A stretch of 64,000 bases of DNA from Actinoplanes ianthinogenes. Lineage in GTDB: Bacteria > Actinomycetota > Actinomycetes > Mycobacteriales > Micromonosporaceae. The notes beneath the pieces were generated by a model that was not told where the DNA came from, ran no database searches, and saw only the letters and a program-made list of their open reading frames with translations. The stretch covers positions 8,066,501-8,130,500 of the forward strand of contig NZ_AP023356.1 of the NCBI RefSeq assembly GCF_018324205.1. Direction: 5' to 3'. The position numbers and the translations under genes were made by a program. Below, piece by piece: positions 1 through 8,965 of this stretch (position 1 is the stretch's first letter; the number at the start of each line of letters is the position of its first letter).

Positions 1-521
<521 letters not shown>

Positions 522-525
<4 letters not shown>

Positions 526-1334
526 CCAGGCTGGAGGTGCGCGGGCTGGGCAAGGACTACCGGCTGCGGGACGGCTGGCACAGCAGCACCCTGCGCGCGG
601 TGGACGACGTCAGCTTCACCCTCGACCACGGGAAGACGGTCGCGCTGGTCGGGCAGAGCGGCAGCGGCAAGTCGACGGTGGCCAAGCTGCTGCTCCAGCT
701 GGAACGGCCGACGCGGGGCGAGATCCTGCTCGACGGGGTGCCGGTGGCGCGGCGCGGATCCGGGTTGGCGGCGTATCGGCGTACCGTGCAGATGGTCTTT
801 CAAGATCCGTTTGCCAGCCTGAATCCCTATCACACGATCGGGCATCATCTGGCCCGGCCGATCCGGCTGCATCACCCGGGGATGAGCGAGGCGGACGTAC
901 GGAAAAGGGTCCTCGCACTGCTGGAGCGGGTCCGCCTGACGCCGGCGGACACCGTGGCGAGAAGGCGGCCGCACGAGCTCTCCGGCGGGCAGCGGCAGCG
1001 CGTCGCGATCGCCCGGGCGCTCGCGCCGGAACCGGGCGTGCTGATCGCCGACGAGCCGGTGTCGATGCTGGACGTCTCGATCCGGCTCGGCGTGCTCAAC
1101 CTGCTCGCCACCCTGCAACGCGAGGAGGACCTGGGCGTCCTCTACATCACCCACGACCTGGCCACCGCCCGGCACTTCTCCGACGAGATCCTGGTGATGT
1201 ACAAGGGCGCCATCGTCGAGCGCGGGCCGGCCGACGACGTCATCCTCAACCCGCAGCACGAGTACACGAAGACGCTCGCCGAGGCCGCCCCGAATCCGGA
1301 ACGCCGCATCGGCCAGCTCCGTTCGAGTGGTTGA
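522..1334 (+). CDS. Oligopeptide/dipeptide-type ABC transporter ATPase (DppF/OppF-like)
   Basis: This 270-residue cytoplasmic ATPase is complete. It shows Walker A GQSGSGKST, a Q-loop VFQDPFASLNPYH, the signature LSGGQRQRVAIARAL, Walker B VLIADEPVSMLDVS and the H-loop ITHDLATARH. The C-terminal NPQHEYTKTLAEAAPNP stretch marks the Opp/Dpp family. GTG at 522 overlaps the previous stop, which fits the second ATPase of a heterodimeric importer. Family assignment is firm. The transported substrate is not known; the glycosidases some 9 kb downstream are too far away to be used as evidence. Confidence 0.94.
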
Positions 1335-1399
1335 GCTGCTTCTATTTGTGGCGCGACGCTACCGTGGTCAGCAACGTTCCGGCAGGTAGGAGACTTGCG

Positions 1400-1624
1400 G
1401 TGGGCTTCTTCAAGCGGATGGTGCTGTCCATGGTGGCGTCGAAACTGGAGCGCCGGGCACACCACACCAGCAACCCGATGGTGCACGGCATGCTCCGTGA
1501 GGTGAACCACAAACTCGGCCGCCACGGCGGTTACCCGCACCACGCATATCCGCAGTACCACGCCGGACCCGCCTATCACGGGCACTACCGGCACCACGGA
1601 CATTACCGTCGCCGGCACTGGTGA
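1400..1624 (+). CDS. Small His/Tyr-rich protein, unknown
   Basis: The 74-residue product starts at GTG 1400 behind the ribosome-binding stretch GTAGGAGA (1386-1393). An earlier in-frame TTG at 1331 would overlap the upstream gene and has no ribosome site. The N-terminal half is basic and amphipathic; the C-terminal half is very rich in His, Tyr and Gly (HYRHHGHYRRRHW at the end), so it could bind metal or a surface. No family is recognised. The stop overlaps the next start (GTGA at 1621), indicating co-translation with the aminopeptidase. Confidence 0.6.
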   Translation: MGFFKRMVLSMVASKLERRAHHTSNPMVHGMLREVNHKLGRHGGYPHHAYPQYHAGPAYHGHYRHHGHYRRRHW

Positions 1625-2910
1625 TCGATGGATACGGTGGGCGGGTGATCGCACATCCGGGACTGCGTTTCATCGACCACACCGTGACCGTGCCGCTCGA
1701 TCACCGGCGGCCGGACGGACCGACCATCGAGGTGTTCGCCCGGGAGGTGGTCGCCGACGACCGGGCCACCGACGACCTGCCCTGGCTGCTGTTCCTCCAG
1801 GGTGGGCCGGGCGGCAAGGGGCCACGGCCGCTGCGGGCCGAGGGCTGGATCGGGCACGCGGTGCGCACGCATCGGGTGCTGCTCCTCGACCAGCGCGGCA
1901 CCGGCCGCAGCACCCCGGTGACCGCGCGGACTGTGCGCGGCATGCCCGACGCGGAGCTCGCGGCGTACCTGAAACATTTCCGCGCCGACAGCATCGTCGC
2001 CGACGCCGAGATCCTGCGGGCGAAACTGACCGGCGGGGCGCCGTGGGACACACTCGGCCAGAGCTACGGCGGCTTCATCACGCTGCACTACCTGTGCGTC
2101 GCCCCGCAGGCGCTGCGCACCTGCTACGTCACCGGCGGGCTGCCCGGCCTGGACCTGCTCGCCGACGACGTCTACGCGATCACGTACCCGCTGGTCGCGG
2201 CCCGCAACGCGGAGTTCTACCAGGCCTTCCCCGACGACGCGGCGCTGGTCCGCCGGATCGCCGACCACCTGACCGAGCACGACGTGCGGCTGCCCGACGG
2301 CGACCGGCTCACCGTCAACCGGCTGCGGCTGCTCGGCACCATGTTCGGCGGCAGCACCGGTTACGCCCAGCTGCACTGGATGCTCGACGAGGCGTGGCAC
2401 GGCGACGAACTGTCCGACACGTTCCGGCACGAGGTGCTGCGGGTGACCGGCTTCGTCGACGTGCCGCTCTTCGCGCTCCAGGAGTACACCTACGGCCGGG
2501 GCGCGCCGGCCACCTCCTGGGCCGCCGACCGGGCGATCAAGAACTATCCGGAGTTCGCCGCGGACGCCGACCCGCTGCTGTTCACCGGCGAGATGATGTA
2601 CCCCTGGATGTTCCAGGAGATCGCCGCCCTGCGCCCGTTCGCCGGAGCCGCCGACATCCTGGCCGCCACCGACGACTGGCCGTCGCTCTACGACACGGCC
2701 CGGCTCGCGGCGAACCAGGTGCCGATCTTCGCCGCGGTCTACGCCGACGACATGTATGTGCCGGCCGAGCTGTCGTTGCGCGCCGCTCCGACGATCGGCA
2801 ACCTGCACATCTGGGTCACGGCCGACTACGAGCACGACGGCCTGCGCGTCGCGGGTGAAACCATCCTCGACCATCTGATGGGGATGGCGGCCTCAGGTCG
2901 GGCCCGATGA
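1621..2910 (+). CDS. Alpha/beta-hydrolase, S33 prolyl-aminopeptidase type
   Basis: This 429-residue protein has the hallmarks of actinobacterial proline iminopeptidases (family S33), which release N-terminal proline from peptides. It carries the oxyanion-loop LQGGPGG (about 59-65), DQRGTGRS (90-97) and the nucleophile elbow GQSYGG with Ser148. A C-terminal Asp (DDMYVP) and His (YEHDG) fit the catalytic triad. No signal peptide is visible, so it is likely cytoplasmic. GTG 1621 overlaps the upstream stop; GTG 1645 is an alternative start. Substrate preference for Pro is inferred from the family; other aminopeptidase or esterase activity is possible. Confidence 0.85.
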   Translation: MIDGYGGRVIAHPGLRFIDHTVTVPLDHRRPDGPTIEVFAREVVADDRATDDLPWLLFLQGGPGGKGPRPLRAEGWIGHAVRTHRVLLLDQRGTGRSTPVTARTVRGMPDAELAAYLKHFRADSIVADAEILRAKLTGGAPWDTLGQSYGGFITLHYLCVAPQALRTCYVTGGLPGLDLLADDVYAITYPLVAARNAEFYQAFPDDAALVRRIADHLTEHDVRLPDGDRLTVNRLRLLGTMFGGSTGYAQLHWMLDEAWHGDELSDTFRHEVLRVTGFVDVPLFALQEYTYGRGAPATSWAADRAIKNYPEFAADADPLLFTGEMMYPWMFQEIAALRPFAGAADILAATDDWPSLYDTARLAANQVPIFAAVYADDMYVPAELSLRAAPTIGNLHIWVTADYEHDGLRVAGETILDHLMGMAASGRAR

Positions 2911-3812
2911 GGCCGATAATCGACCCCATGACACCGCCGCCCGAGCCGAGCCAGCCGACGGCCGGTCCCCGCGTGCCGGCCCCCGGTGTCCCGCCTCCCA
3001 CCCCGTCCGCTCCACCTGAGCTCCTCCCGCCGGCCCTGCCTCCCCCCGTGGCGTCCGTCGCACCTCCGGTCCCGCCGCCCAGTTCCTCCTCGGCTGTGCC
3101 GCCCGGTTCATCTTCGGCTGTGCCGCCCAGTTCGTCTTTGGCTGTGCCGGCCGGTTCATCTGCGGCTGTGCCGCCCAGTTCGTCTTTGGCTGTGCCGGCC
3201 GGTTCATCTGCGGCTGTGCCGCCCGAGGCCATGTCGCCTGTGCGGTCCGGTTCTTCTTCAGGCATGCGGCCCGTTTTGCCGTCGGCCGTAGCGTCTGGTT
3301 CGTTCGCATCTTTGCCGCCCAGTTCGCCCTCAGCTGTGCCAGGCCTTTCGATCTCGACTGTGCTGTCCGGTTCGTCTTCAGCCATGCGGCCCGTTTCGCC
3401 CTCGGCCGTGGCGTCCGTTTTATCGTCGACGATGCCGCCCGTTTTATCCTCGGCCGTGGCGCCCGGGCCGCCTTCAGCTGTGCCGCCCGGTTCGCCTTCG
3501 GTCCTGCCGCCCGTTTCGCCTCTGGCGACGGCGTCCGTTGCGCGTCCGGCTCAGCCTTCGGCGCCTGGCCGGCGGGTCAGGTCGCGGCGTGAGCCGGGCC
3601 TGTGGGCGCTGCTGGCCGCCGTGGCCGTCGCGGCGGCGGCAGGTGGCGCCTTCGCCGCGCTGGACAGCCGCCCGACCGCCCGGAATCCGCAGCCCCGGCA
3701 CGGCCCGGCCGAGTTCATGATCCCGCGCGAGGGGCCGTCGGCGGGCTTCCCGATGCCGACGGCCCGCACCCGCCACCTGACAGCGATCCCGGTCGTCCAC
3801 TCCGCCGACTAG
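2907..3812 (+). CDS. Pro/Ser/Val-rich repeat protein with one C-terminal membrane segment
   Basis: The 301-residue frame begins with ATG overlapping the aminopeptidase stop (ATGA); ATG 2928 is an alternative. Residues 1 to about 210 are low complexity (Pro, Ser, Val, Ala), including six octapeptides of the type GSSSAVPP/SSSLAVPA. A basic stretch (RRVRSRREPG) is followed by one hydrophobic helix LWALLAAVAVAAAAGGAFAAL and a short outer tail. That gives a tail-type membrane protein with a long, probably disordered, cytoplasmic part. No family is recognised. The opposite strand is also open over part of the repeat but lacks coding character. Expression is unproven. Confidence 0.5.
   Translation: MRPIIDPMTPPPEPSQPTAGPRVPAPGVPPPTPSAPPELLPPALPPPVASVAPPVPPPSSSSAVPPGSSSAVPPSSSLAVPAGSSAAVPPSSSLAVPAGSSAAVPPEAMSPVRSGSSSGMRPVLPSAVASGSFASLPPSSPSAVPGLSISTVLSGSSSAMRPVSPSAVASVLSSTMPPVLSSAVAPGPPSAVPPGSPSVLPPVSPLATASVARPAQPSAPGRRVRSRREPGLWALLAAVAVAAAAGGAFAALDSRPTARNPQPRHGPAEFMIPREGPSAGFPMPTARTRHLTAIPVVHSAD
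3082..3225 (+). repeat. 24-bp tandem repeat, six units, in coding frame
   Basis: Six successive 24-bp units of the form GTTC-TCT-GGCTGTGCCG-CC are visible, starting at 3082, 3106, 3130, 3154, 3178 and 3202. Each unit is eight codons, so copy-number change would keep the frame of the surrounding Pro/Ser-rich protein. Two unit subtypes alternate in the last four copies, suggesting growth by duplication of a 48-bp pair. Confidence 0.85.
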
Positions 3813-4272
3813 ACGCCCGCCCGCAGGCCGCCTTCGCCGCGCGACTGCTCGCCCGTTTCCGGCGGTCCGGGCCGTCTTCGCTGCCGCGATGTCGTCCGCC
3901 GCCGGTCGCCTGGCCGCGGCTCTGCCTGCCGGTTTCCGGCGGTCCGGGCCGTCCTCGTTGCCGCGATGTCGCCCGCTTTGCCCCGTCGCCCGGACCATCC
4001 CCGCTGCCGCGATGCCACCCGCCCGTTTCCGGATTCCTTTTCGGTACGACTCGGAGTCCCGTGCCGACCGGCCCGCGACGCTGCGGCCCGCTCCGGGCCA
4101 CGACGCGTGTCGTGCGGGTCCGCTCGGCGCACGCGACGCCCTGGCCCACTCACGACCGCAGCGCGCCCCAAACCCCGGCTGGCTCCGTCGCCTGCCCGAG
4201 CTCGGGCACAGCCATGAGGTCCAGCCGGGGGCACTGGGGCTGACGCCCGTGGCTCTGATGGGCTCCAGATAG
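3813..4272. other. Gene-free interval with degenerate repeats
   Basis: I see no convincing gene here. Frames on both strands are open only because of base composition and have no ribosome sites. A segment TTTCCGGCGGTCCGGGCCGT occurs at 3856 and again at 3933 (77 bp apart), each followed by a near-copy of TGCCGCGATGTCG, with a third degraded copy around 4000-4030. The interval looks like decayed tandem repeat sequence. Confidence 0.5.
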
Positions 4273-4870
4273 GACTGCCAGGCTCAGCCGGGTCTTGAAG
4301 CGCGCGGGCTGGCCCCAGTGGCCCTGTCCGCGCTTGTGATACGGCCCAGCCGGGGGTGGTCGGGCTGGCTTTCGTGGCCCTGTCCGGGTTCGGGTTAGGG
4401 CCGTGGGGTCCAGCCGGGGGTGGTCGGGCTGGCTTCCGTGGCCCTGTCCGGGTTCGGGTTAGGGCCGTGGGGTCCAGCCGGGGGTGGTCGGGCTGGTTTC
4501 CGTGGCCCTGTCCGGGTTCGGGTTAGGGCCGTGGGGTCCAGCCGGGGGTGGTCGGGCTGGTTTCCGTGGCCCTGTCCGGGTTCGGGTTAGGGCCGTGGGG
4601 TCCAGCCGGGGGTGGTCGGGCTGGTTTCCGTGGCCCTGTCCGGGTTCGGGTTAGGGCCGTGGGGTCCAGCCGGGGGTGGTCGGGCTGGTTTCCGTGGCCC
4701 TGTCCGGGTTCGGGATAGGGCCGTGAAGTCCAGCCGGGTCTTGAGGCGCGCGGGCTGGTTTCCGTGGCCCTATCTGGGTTCGGGATGGGGCCGTGGGGTC
4801 CAGCTGGGGTGGTCGGGCTGGCTTTCGTGGCCCTATCTGGGTTCGGGATAGGGCGGTCAGTGCCAGCTCG
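4273..4870. repeat. 64-bp tandem repeat array with two inverted repeats per unit
   Basis: Near-identical 64-bp units start at 4376, 4440, 4504, 4568 and 4632, with diverged units before (from about 4320) and after (4696 to about 4866). Each unit holds GGCCCT...AGGGCC (unit positions 1-6 and 22-27) and CCAGCC...GGCTGG (35-40 and 52-57), so single-stranded DNA or RNA could form two small hairpins per unit. At both outer edges a variant unit with GTCTTGARGCGCGCG replaces the middle segment. 64 is not a multiple of three, so no frame is conserved and the array is not coding. Bases 4871-5055 after it hold nothing I can identify. Confidence 0.9.
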
Positions 4871-5055
4871 GTGGTTTGGGCTGGGCTGGGTGCTGTGGGG
4901 CGGGCTTGGCGGGGCTGGTTGGTCTGGCGGGGGCGGCTGGGGCGGGGTGTGAGGGGCTGTTGGCGGACGGCGGTGCGGGGTCGGGGGTGGACGGCGGGTG
5001 GGTGCTGGGGGCGTACCGGAAAGGGGGGAGCGGGTCTGGGGGTGGGCAGGGTCCG

Positions 5056-5793
5056 TCAGCAGGTGATTTTTGGGTTCAGGGTGGTCAGCTCGCCGTCGGG
5101 GTTTTGCAGGTAGAGCCAGACGTGCATGTCGTAGTGGACCGGCATCGGCGGTGCGCCGGGTGGGACGTGGTGGCCCTCCATCGGGCCGTCGAACGGGTGG
5201 CCGAACAGGTCTGGGCGGTCGTTGTCGGTGTGTACGTCGCCGTCGGCGTCCGCGTGGAAGTACTCCAAGCCGGTGAGCTGCGGGGCGCCGTGTTTGGTGG
5301 GGAGGTAGAGCAGGATCGGCGGCTTGGCCGGGTTGATCCGGGTGGCGGTGGTCAGTTTGGGGTTGGCGTAGTGCAGGCCCATCCCGGGGACGCAGTCCTC
5401 GGTGGGGAGGTAACCGGCTTTGATCGCCTGGCGGACGTCGCGGAAGTGGTGGGTGGCGGCCAGCAGCGTCTTCCGCTGGGCGTCGGTGAGGTGCTGCGGG
5501 CGGGGCCGGTGGCCGAGCGCGGTGCCGGTGGGCGGTTCGTGGTGGTGGCCGGTTGTGGTGCTGGTGGGGGGTTGGTGGTGGCTGGTCGCGGCTCCGGTAG
5601 GCGGTTCGTGGTGGCCGGTTGCGGTGCTGGTGGGGGGTTCGTGGTGGTTGGCCTCGGGGAGAGGCGCCGCCGCCGGGGTGGCGTGCCGCTGGGCTTGGCG
5701 GGGAGCGGCCGCCGCCGGGGTGGCGCCGGCGGAGAGTAGGCCCGCGATCGTGGCGGTCGTCGCGACACCCCGGACCAGCTGCGAAATCGTCAT
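5056..5793 (-). CDS. Secreted protein with His/Pro-rich repeat linker, unknown function
   Basis: The 245-residue product begins with a signal peptide (MTISQLVRGVATTATIAGLL...ATPAAAA, residues 1 to about 29). It continues with a linker of about four repeats built on GHHEPPTG/SHHQPPTS (roughly 45-90) and a conserved C-terminal domain. That domain contains AGYLPTEDCVPGMGLHYANP, LFGHPFDGPM and HYDMHVWLYLQNP, and ends in a Cys. From memory, similar domains occur in exported actinobacterial proteins without assigned function; the conserved His and Asp could bind metal. The His-rich linker may add metal binding. It diverges from the esterase-like gene. Confidence 0.75.
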   Translation of the reverse strand: MTISQLVRGVATTATIAGLLSAGATPAAAAPRQAQRHATPAAAPLPEANHHEPPTSTATGHHEPPTGAATSHHQPPTSTTTGHHHEPPTGTALGHRPRPQHLTDAQRKTLLAATHHFRDVRQAIKAGYLPTEDCVPGMGLHYANPKLTTATRINPAKPPILLYLPTKHGAPQLTGLEYFHADADGDVHTDNDRPDLFGHPFDGPMEGHHVPPGAPPMPVHYDMHVWLYLQNPDGELTTLNPKITC

Positions 5794-5979
5794 GTGTCCA
5801 GGGTCCAGCGAAGATCAACTTGGTGGAGGCGGGGGACGCCGCGCTCACTGAGTCGGGTGACCCGTGAGCCGGAGCCGCGATCGCCCGGCGTACCGATCTG
5901 AGTTTGAGGGTTTCTGAGGTATCAAGTGCCACGATCGCGTCAAAGTTTTCCTCGGAGGTTCAACGATACGGTTGAGGTC

Positions 5980-7131
5980 ATGATGGACGCTGCCAAGCTT
6001 CTGGAGATGTTGCCGGGACGACCACGGCTGCTCGCCCTGGGTGAGCCCACGCACGGCGAGGACACCCTGCTGGAGGTGCGGAACGAGCTGTTCCGGCAGC
6101 TCGTCGAGCAGGCCGGCTACCGGACGATCGCGCTGGAGAGCGACTGCCTGAGCGGGCTGGTCGTGGACGAGCACGTCCGGACCGGCGCCGGCACGCTGGA
6201 CGAGGTGATGGAGCGCGGGTTCAGCCACGGGTTCGGCCGGTCGCCGGCCAACCGGGAGCTGGTGCGCTGGATGCGCGAGCACAACGAGCGGCGGCCCGAG
6301 CCGGAGTGGGTGCGGTTCGCCGGGTTCGACGGCCCGCTGGAGACGGCCTTCGCGGCCGGTCCGCGGCCGGTGCTCACCTGGTTGCACGCCCACCTGGCCG
6401 AGCGGGTCGACGCCGATCTGCTGCCGTGCACCGCGGCGACGCTGGACGAGCTGCTCGGCGACGACGACCGGTGGACCGATCCGGCCGCCATGATGGACCC
6501 GGCGCGGTCGGTCGGGCGCACGCCCGAGGCGGTGCGGTTGCGGCTGGTCGCCGACGATCTGGTGGCCCTGCTCGACGCCACGCCCGGGGCGGACACGGAG
6601 ATCGCGCGCCTCTACGGGCGGACCGCCACCGGGCTGATGCGGTACCACTCCTGGTTCGCCGACTCCTCGCCCGGCCGGCTGCCGTGGGTGCTGACCGTGC
6701 GGGCCTCGATGATGGCCGTCAATCTCCTGGCGCTCGCCGAGCGCGGGCCGGTGCTGGCCTTCGCCAACAACGCGCACCTCCAGCGGCACCGCGGCGGCAT
6801 GCACCTCGGCGGCCGGGAGGTGCCGTGGTGGCCCGCCGGGGCGATCGCCGGCGCCCGGCTGGGCGAGGAGTACGCGTTCGTGGCCACCGCCGTGGGAACG
6901 ATCCGGCATCGCGGGGTGGACGTGCCACCGCCGGACACCGTCGAGGGCCGGCTCTACGCCCAGCTCGAGGACGGGGGCCTGGTCGACCCGCGCGGGATCG
7001 AGGGCTCGCCGGCGCCCCGGGTGTCGCCCTGGTTCGGCTACGCGCCGCTGGACCCTGGTCACCTGACCGCGCAGGACGCGATCGTGTTCGTGCGGGACGT
7101 GCCGGAGGGCGAGGCGTGGTGGCCGGTGTGA
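5980..7131 (+). CDS. Erythromycin-esterase-like hydrolase
   Basis: This protein of 383 residues belongs to the EreA/EreB-like family. Motifs visible from the N-terminus are LGEPTHGED (Glu22, His25), ALESDCL, HGFGRSPANRELVRWMREHN, MMAVNLLAL and FANNAHLQRH. In Ere enzymes the Glu and His residues of the first motif activate water to open the macrolide lactone. Many chromosomal homologues have other or unknown substrates, so macrolide resistance is only a possibility. ATG 5980 or 5983 follows a GAGG at 5973-5976. An upstream in-frame GTG at 5926 would add 18 residues without family support and was not used. Confidence 0.8.
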   Translation: MMDAAKLLEMLPGRPRLLALGEPTHGEDTLLEVRNELFRQLVEQAGYRTIALESDCLSGLVVDEHVRTGAGTLDEVMERGFSHGFGRSPANRELVRWMREHNERRPEPEWVRFAGFDGPLETAFAAGPRPVLTWLHAHLAERVDADLLPCTAATLDELLGDDDRWTDPAAMMDPARSVGRTPEAVRLRLVADDLVALLDATPGADTEIARLYGRTATGLMRYHSWFADSSPGRLPWVLTVRASMMAVNLLALAERGPVLAFANNAHLQRHRGGMHLGGREVPWWPAGAIAGARLGEEYAFVATAVGTIRHRGVDVPPPDTVEGRLYAQLEDGGLVDPRGIEGSPAPRVSPWFGYAPLDPGHLTAQDAIVFVRDVPEGEAWWPV

Positions 7132-7192
7132 GCCGGGGCGCGGTGGGTAGTAGTACAACCGTTCGAACTTTTCGGATCGAGGGGTGAACGGT

Positions 7193-7381
7193 ATGGCTGA
7201 CAACCGGGTGAAGGATCCGCGGGACTGGACCACCGGGGACGAGCCGGCGACCGGGGCGCAGGAGTCGTACCTGCACACGCTGGCCACCGAGGCGCACGAG
7301 GACGTTCCGGACGACCTGACCAAGGCGGAGGCGTCCGAGCGGATCGACGAGCTTCAGGAGAAGACCGGCCGGGGCCGGTGA
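7193..7381 (+). CDS. DUF3072 family small protein
   Basis: The 62-residue acidic protein shows the DUF3072 pattern: DPRDWTTGDEPATGAQ followed by YLHTLATEAHE and LTKAEASERIDELQ. The family is common in actinobacteria and has no known role. ATG 7193 is preferred over GTG 7184 because GAGGGG lies just upstream of it. The gene stands alone between the esterase-like gene and a hairpin. Confidence 0.85.
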   Translation: MADNRVKDPRDWTTGDEPATGAQESYLHTLATEAHEDVPDDLTKAEASERIDELQEKTGRGR

Positions 7382-7385
7382 CACC

Positions 7386-7417
7386 GGAGGGTGTCGCTCG
7401 ATGGAGTGACGCCCTCC
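7386..7417 (+). terminator. Hairpin after DUF3072 gene
   Basis: GGAGGGTGTC pairs with GACGCCCTCC (one G:U pair) around a 12-nt loop, 5 bases after the stop codon. No T-run follows, as is usual for high-GC actinobacteria. Confidence 0.6.
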
Positions 7418-7487
7418 CGCCCGGGCCCTCCGCCGTCGGAGACTGTGACCGCTGCGGGTTGCCTGATCGGGGGAGGGCCATGCGGGC

Positions 7488-8396
7488 ATGACACAGACAT
7501 TCGAGTACGTCGCCGCGACTGACCTGGACGAGGTCCTGGCCGCGCTCGCCGACGGCGGCACGTCGGTGCTGGCCGGGGGACAGAGCCTGGTCCCCGAGCT
7601 GAGCGCGCCGGGTGCGCCGCGTCGCCGGGTGGTCGACATCAACCGGGTGGCCGGGCTGGACACCCTCGTCGAGGCGGACGGCTTCCTGCGGGTGGGACCG
7701 CTGGTCCGGCACCGGACGTTCGAGTCGGAGGCGGTCGGCGGTCCGCTGGGTGAGCTGCTCCGTGCGGTGGTGCGGCACATCGGGCATCCGCCGATCCGGG
7801 CTCGCGGCACGATGCTGGGAAGTCTCGCGTACGCCCATCCGGCCGCCGAGTGGCCCGCGGTGGCCGTGGCGCTCGGCGCGGAGATGGTGCTGACCGGCCC
7901 GGCCGGGTGCCGTACCGTGCCGGCCGCGGAGTTCTTCACCGGGCCGTTCGGGACCGCACGCCGGCCGGAGGAGCTGCTCGTCGAGGTCCGGCTGCCGGTG
8001 CTGCCGGTGGGTACCGGGATCGGGTATGCCGAGGACCGGCGGACCACGATCTTCCCGGAGGCGGCCGCGTTCGCCGCGGTGACGATGGCCGGCGGGCGGG
8101 TGACTGCGGCGGCGATCGGGCTGGTCAACGCCGGGCCGTGCCCGGTGCGGGGGCGCGCCGCGGAGAAGGTGCTGGTCGGATCGGACTTCTCGGACGCAAC
8201 GATCGCGGCGGCTGCGGCGACGGCCGCCGACACGGACGCCATGATCGGCGCGGAGGCGGCGGGGGCTGCCGACACGGACCCGGTGCTGGGCCCGGCGGCG
8301 CGGGCGGCCGGCGCTCTCCGGCGGCGGGCCATCAGGACGCTGACCCGCAGGGCGCTCTCGCAAGCCCGGGAGCGGACGGTGACCGGGTGCGCGTGA
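7488..8396 (+). CDS. FAD-binding subunit of a CO/xanthine-dehydrogenase-type molybdenum hydroxylase
   Basis: The 302-residue protein matches the medium (CoxM/XdhB-like) subunit. It has the FAD-binding segments LAGGQSLVPEL (near 32) and RGTMLGSLAYAHPAAEWP (about 105-122), then a CO-dehydrogenase-flavoprotein C-terminal domain. In such enzymes it passes electrons from the 2Fe-2S subunit to FAD. ATG 7488 follows GGGAGGG (7471-7477). The residues from about 240 to 275 are Ala/Thr/Asp-rich and look expanded. A 2Fe-2S reading frame overlaps its end, but no molybdopterin subunit follows, so the enzyme may be non-functional or rely on distant subunits. Confidence 0.85.
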   Translation: MTQTFEYVAATDLDEVLAALADGGTSVLAGGQSLVPELSAPGAPRRRVVDINRVAGLDTLVEADGFLRVGPLVRHRTFESEAVGGPLGELLRAVVRHIGHPPIRARGTMLGSLAYAHPAAEWPAVAVALGAEMVLTGPAGCRTVPAAEFFTGPFGTARRPEELLVEVRLPVLPVGTGIGYAEDRRTTIFPEAAAFAAVTMAGGRVTAAAIGLVNAGPCPVRGRAAEKVLVGSDFSDATIAAAAATAADTDAMIGAEAAGAADTDPVLGPAARAAGALRRRAIRTLTRRALSQARERTVTGCA

Positions 8397-8623
8397 CGCT
8401 CGCGGTGAACGGAGCCCACCGGGAACTCGACGTCGAACCGCATCGCAGCCTGGCCGCCGTCCTCCGGGACCACGGCCGGCTCGGCGCGCCCGGCTGCGCG
8501 GACGGCACGTGCGGCGGGTGCGAGGCGGTGGTCGACGGTGAGGTGATCCGCAGCTGCCTGATGCTGGCCGTGCAGTGCGACGGCGCGCGGGTGCTGGTCG
8601 CCGACGAGGAAGCGGCCGCCTGA
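8387..8623 (+). CDS. Truncated 2Fe-2S subunit (CoxS-like), N-terminal domain only
   Basis: The frame encodes 78 residues matching the plant-ferredoxin-like half of CoxS/XdhC-type small subunits: LDVEPHRSLAAVLRDHG, then PGCADGTCGGCEAVV (C-x4-C-x2-C) and SCLML with the fourth Cys. The family is normally about 150-170 residues, with a second four-helix 2Fe-2S domain. Here translation ends in EEAAA right where that domain should start, and the DNA passes into GGC-rich repeats. GTG 8387 (or 8393) overlaps the end of the FAD subunit. I infer loss of the 3' half of the operon by deletion or repeat expansion. Confidence 0.7.
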   Translation: MRVTLAVNGAHRELDVEPHRSLAAVLRDHGRLGAPGCADGTCGGCEAVVDGEVIRSCLMLAVQCDGARVLVADEEAAA

Positions 8624-8940
8624 GGCCCCCAAAGAAGCGGCGCCCGAATCGCGGCGGCCAAACGGTGGAGGCCAGGCGGTGGCAACCAAACGGTGGAGGC
8701 CAGGCGAAAGCCGCCACGCGGCGGCAGGCGGCGGCGGCAAGGCGGCGGCGACAAGGCGGCGGCGGAGAGGCGGCGGCAGCAAGGCGGCGGCGGAGAGGCG
8801 GCGGCAGCAAGGCGGCGGCGGAGAGGCGGCGGCGACAAGGCGGCGGCGGAGAGGCGGCGGCGACAAGGCGGCGGCGGCGAGGCGGCGGCGGCAAGGCGGC
8901 GGCAGGCGGCGACGACAAGGCAGGCGCACAGAAGCGGGCA
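8624..8940. repeat. GGCGG-rich low-complexity block with 28-bp units
   Basis: The stretch is made of GGCGGCGGC runs punctuated by GAGAGG, CAGCAAG and GACAAG. A 28-bp unit AAGGCGGCGGCGGAGAGGCG plus GCGGCAGC is seen at 8781 and 8809, with variants on both sides. It is open in several frames without coding features. It begins directly after the truncated 2Fe-2S gene. Confidence 0.8.
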
Positions 8941-8965
8941 GCCGGCCGCTATCCGGCACCGGCTG

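Noticed and set aside
4273..4870. Possible CRISPR array
   Set aside because: The 64-bp units follow each other directly with no unique spacers, and no cas genes are present.
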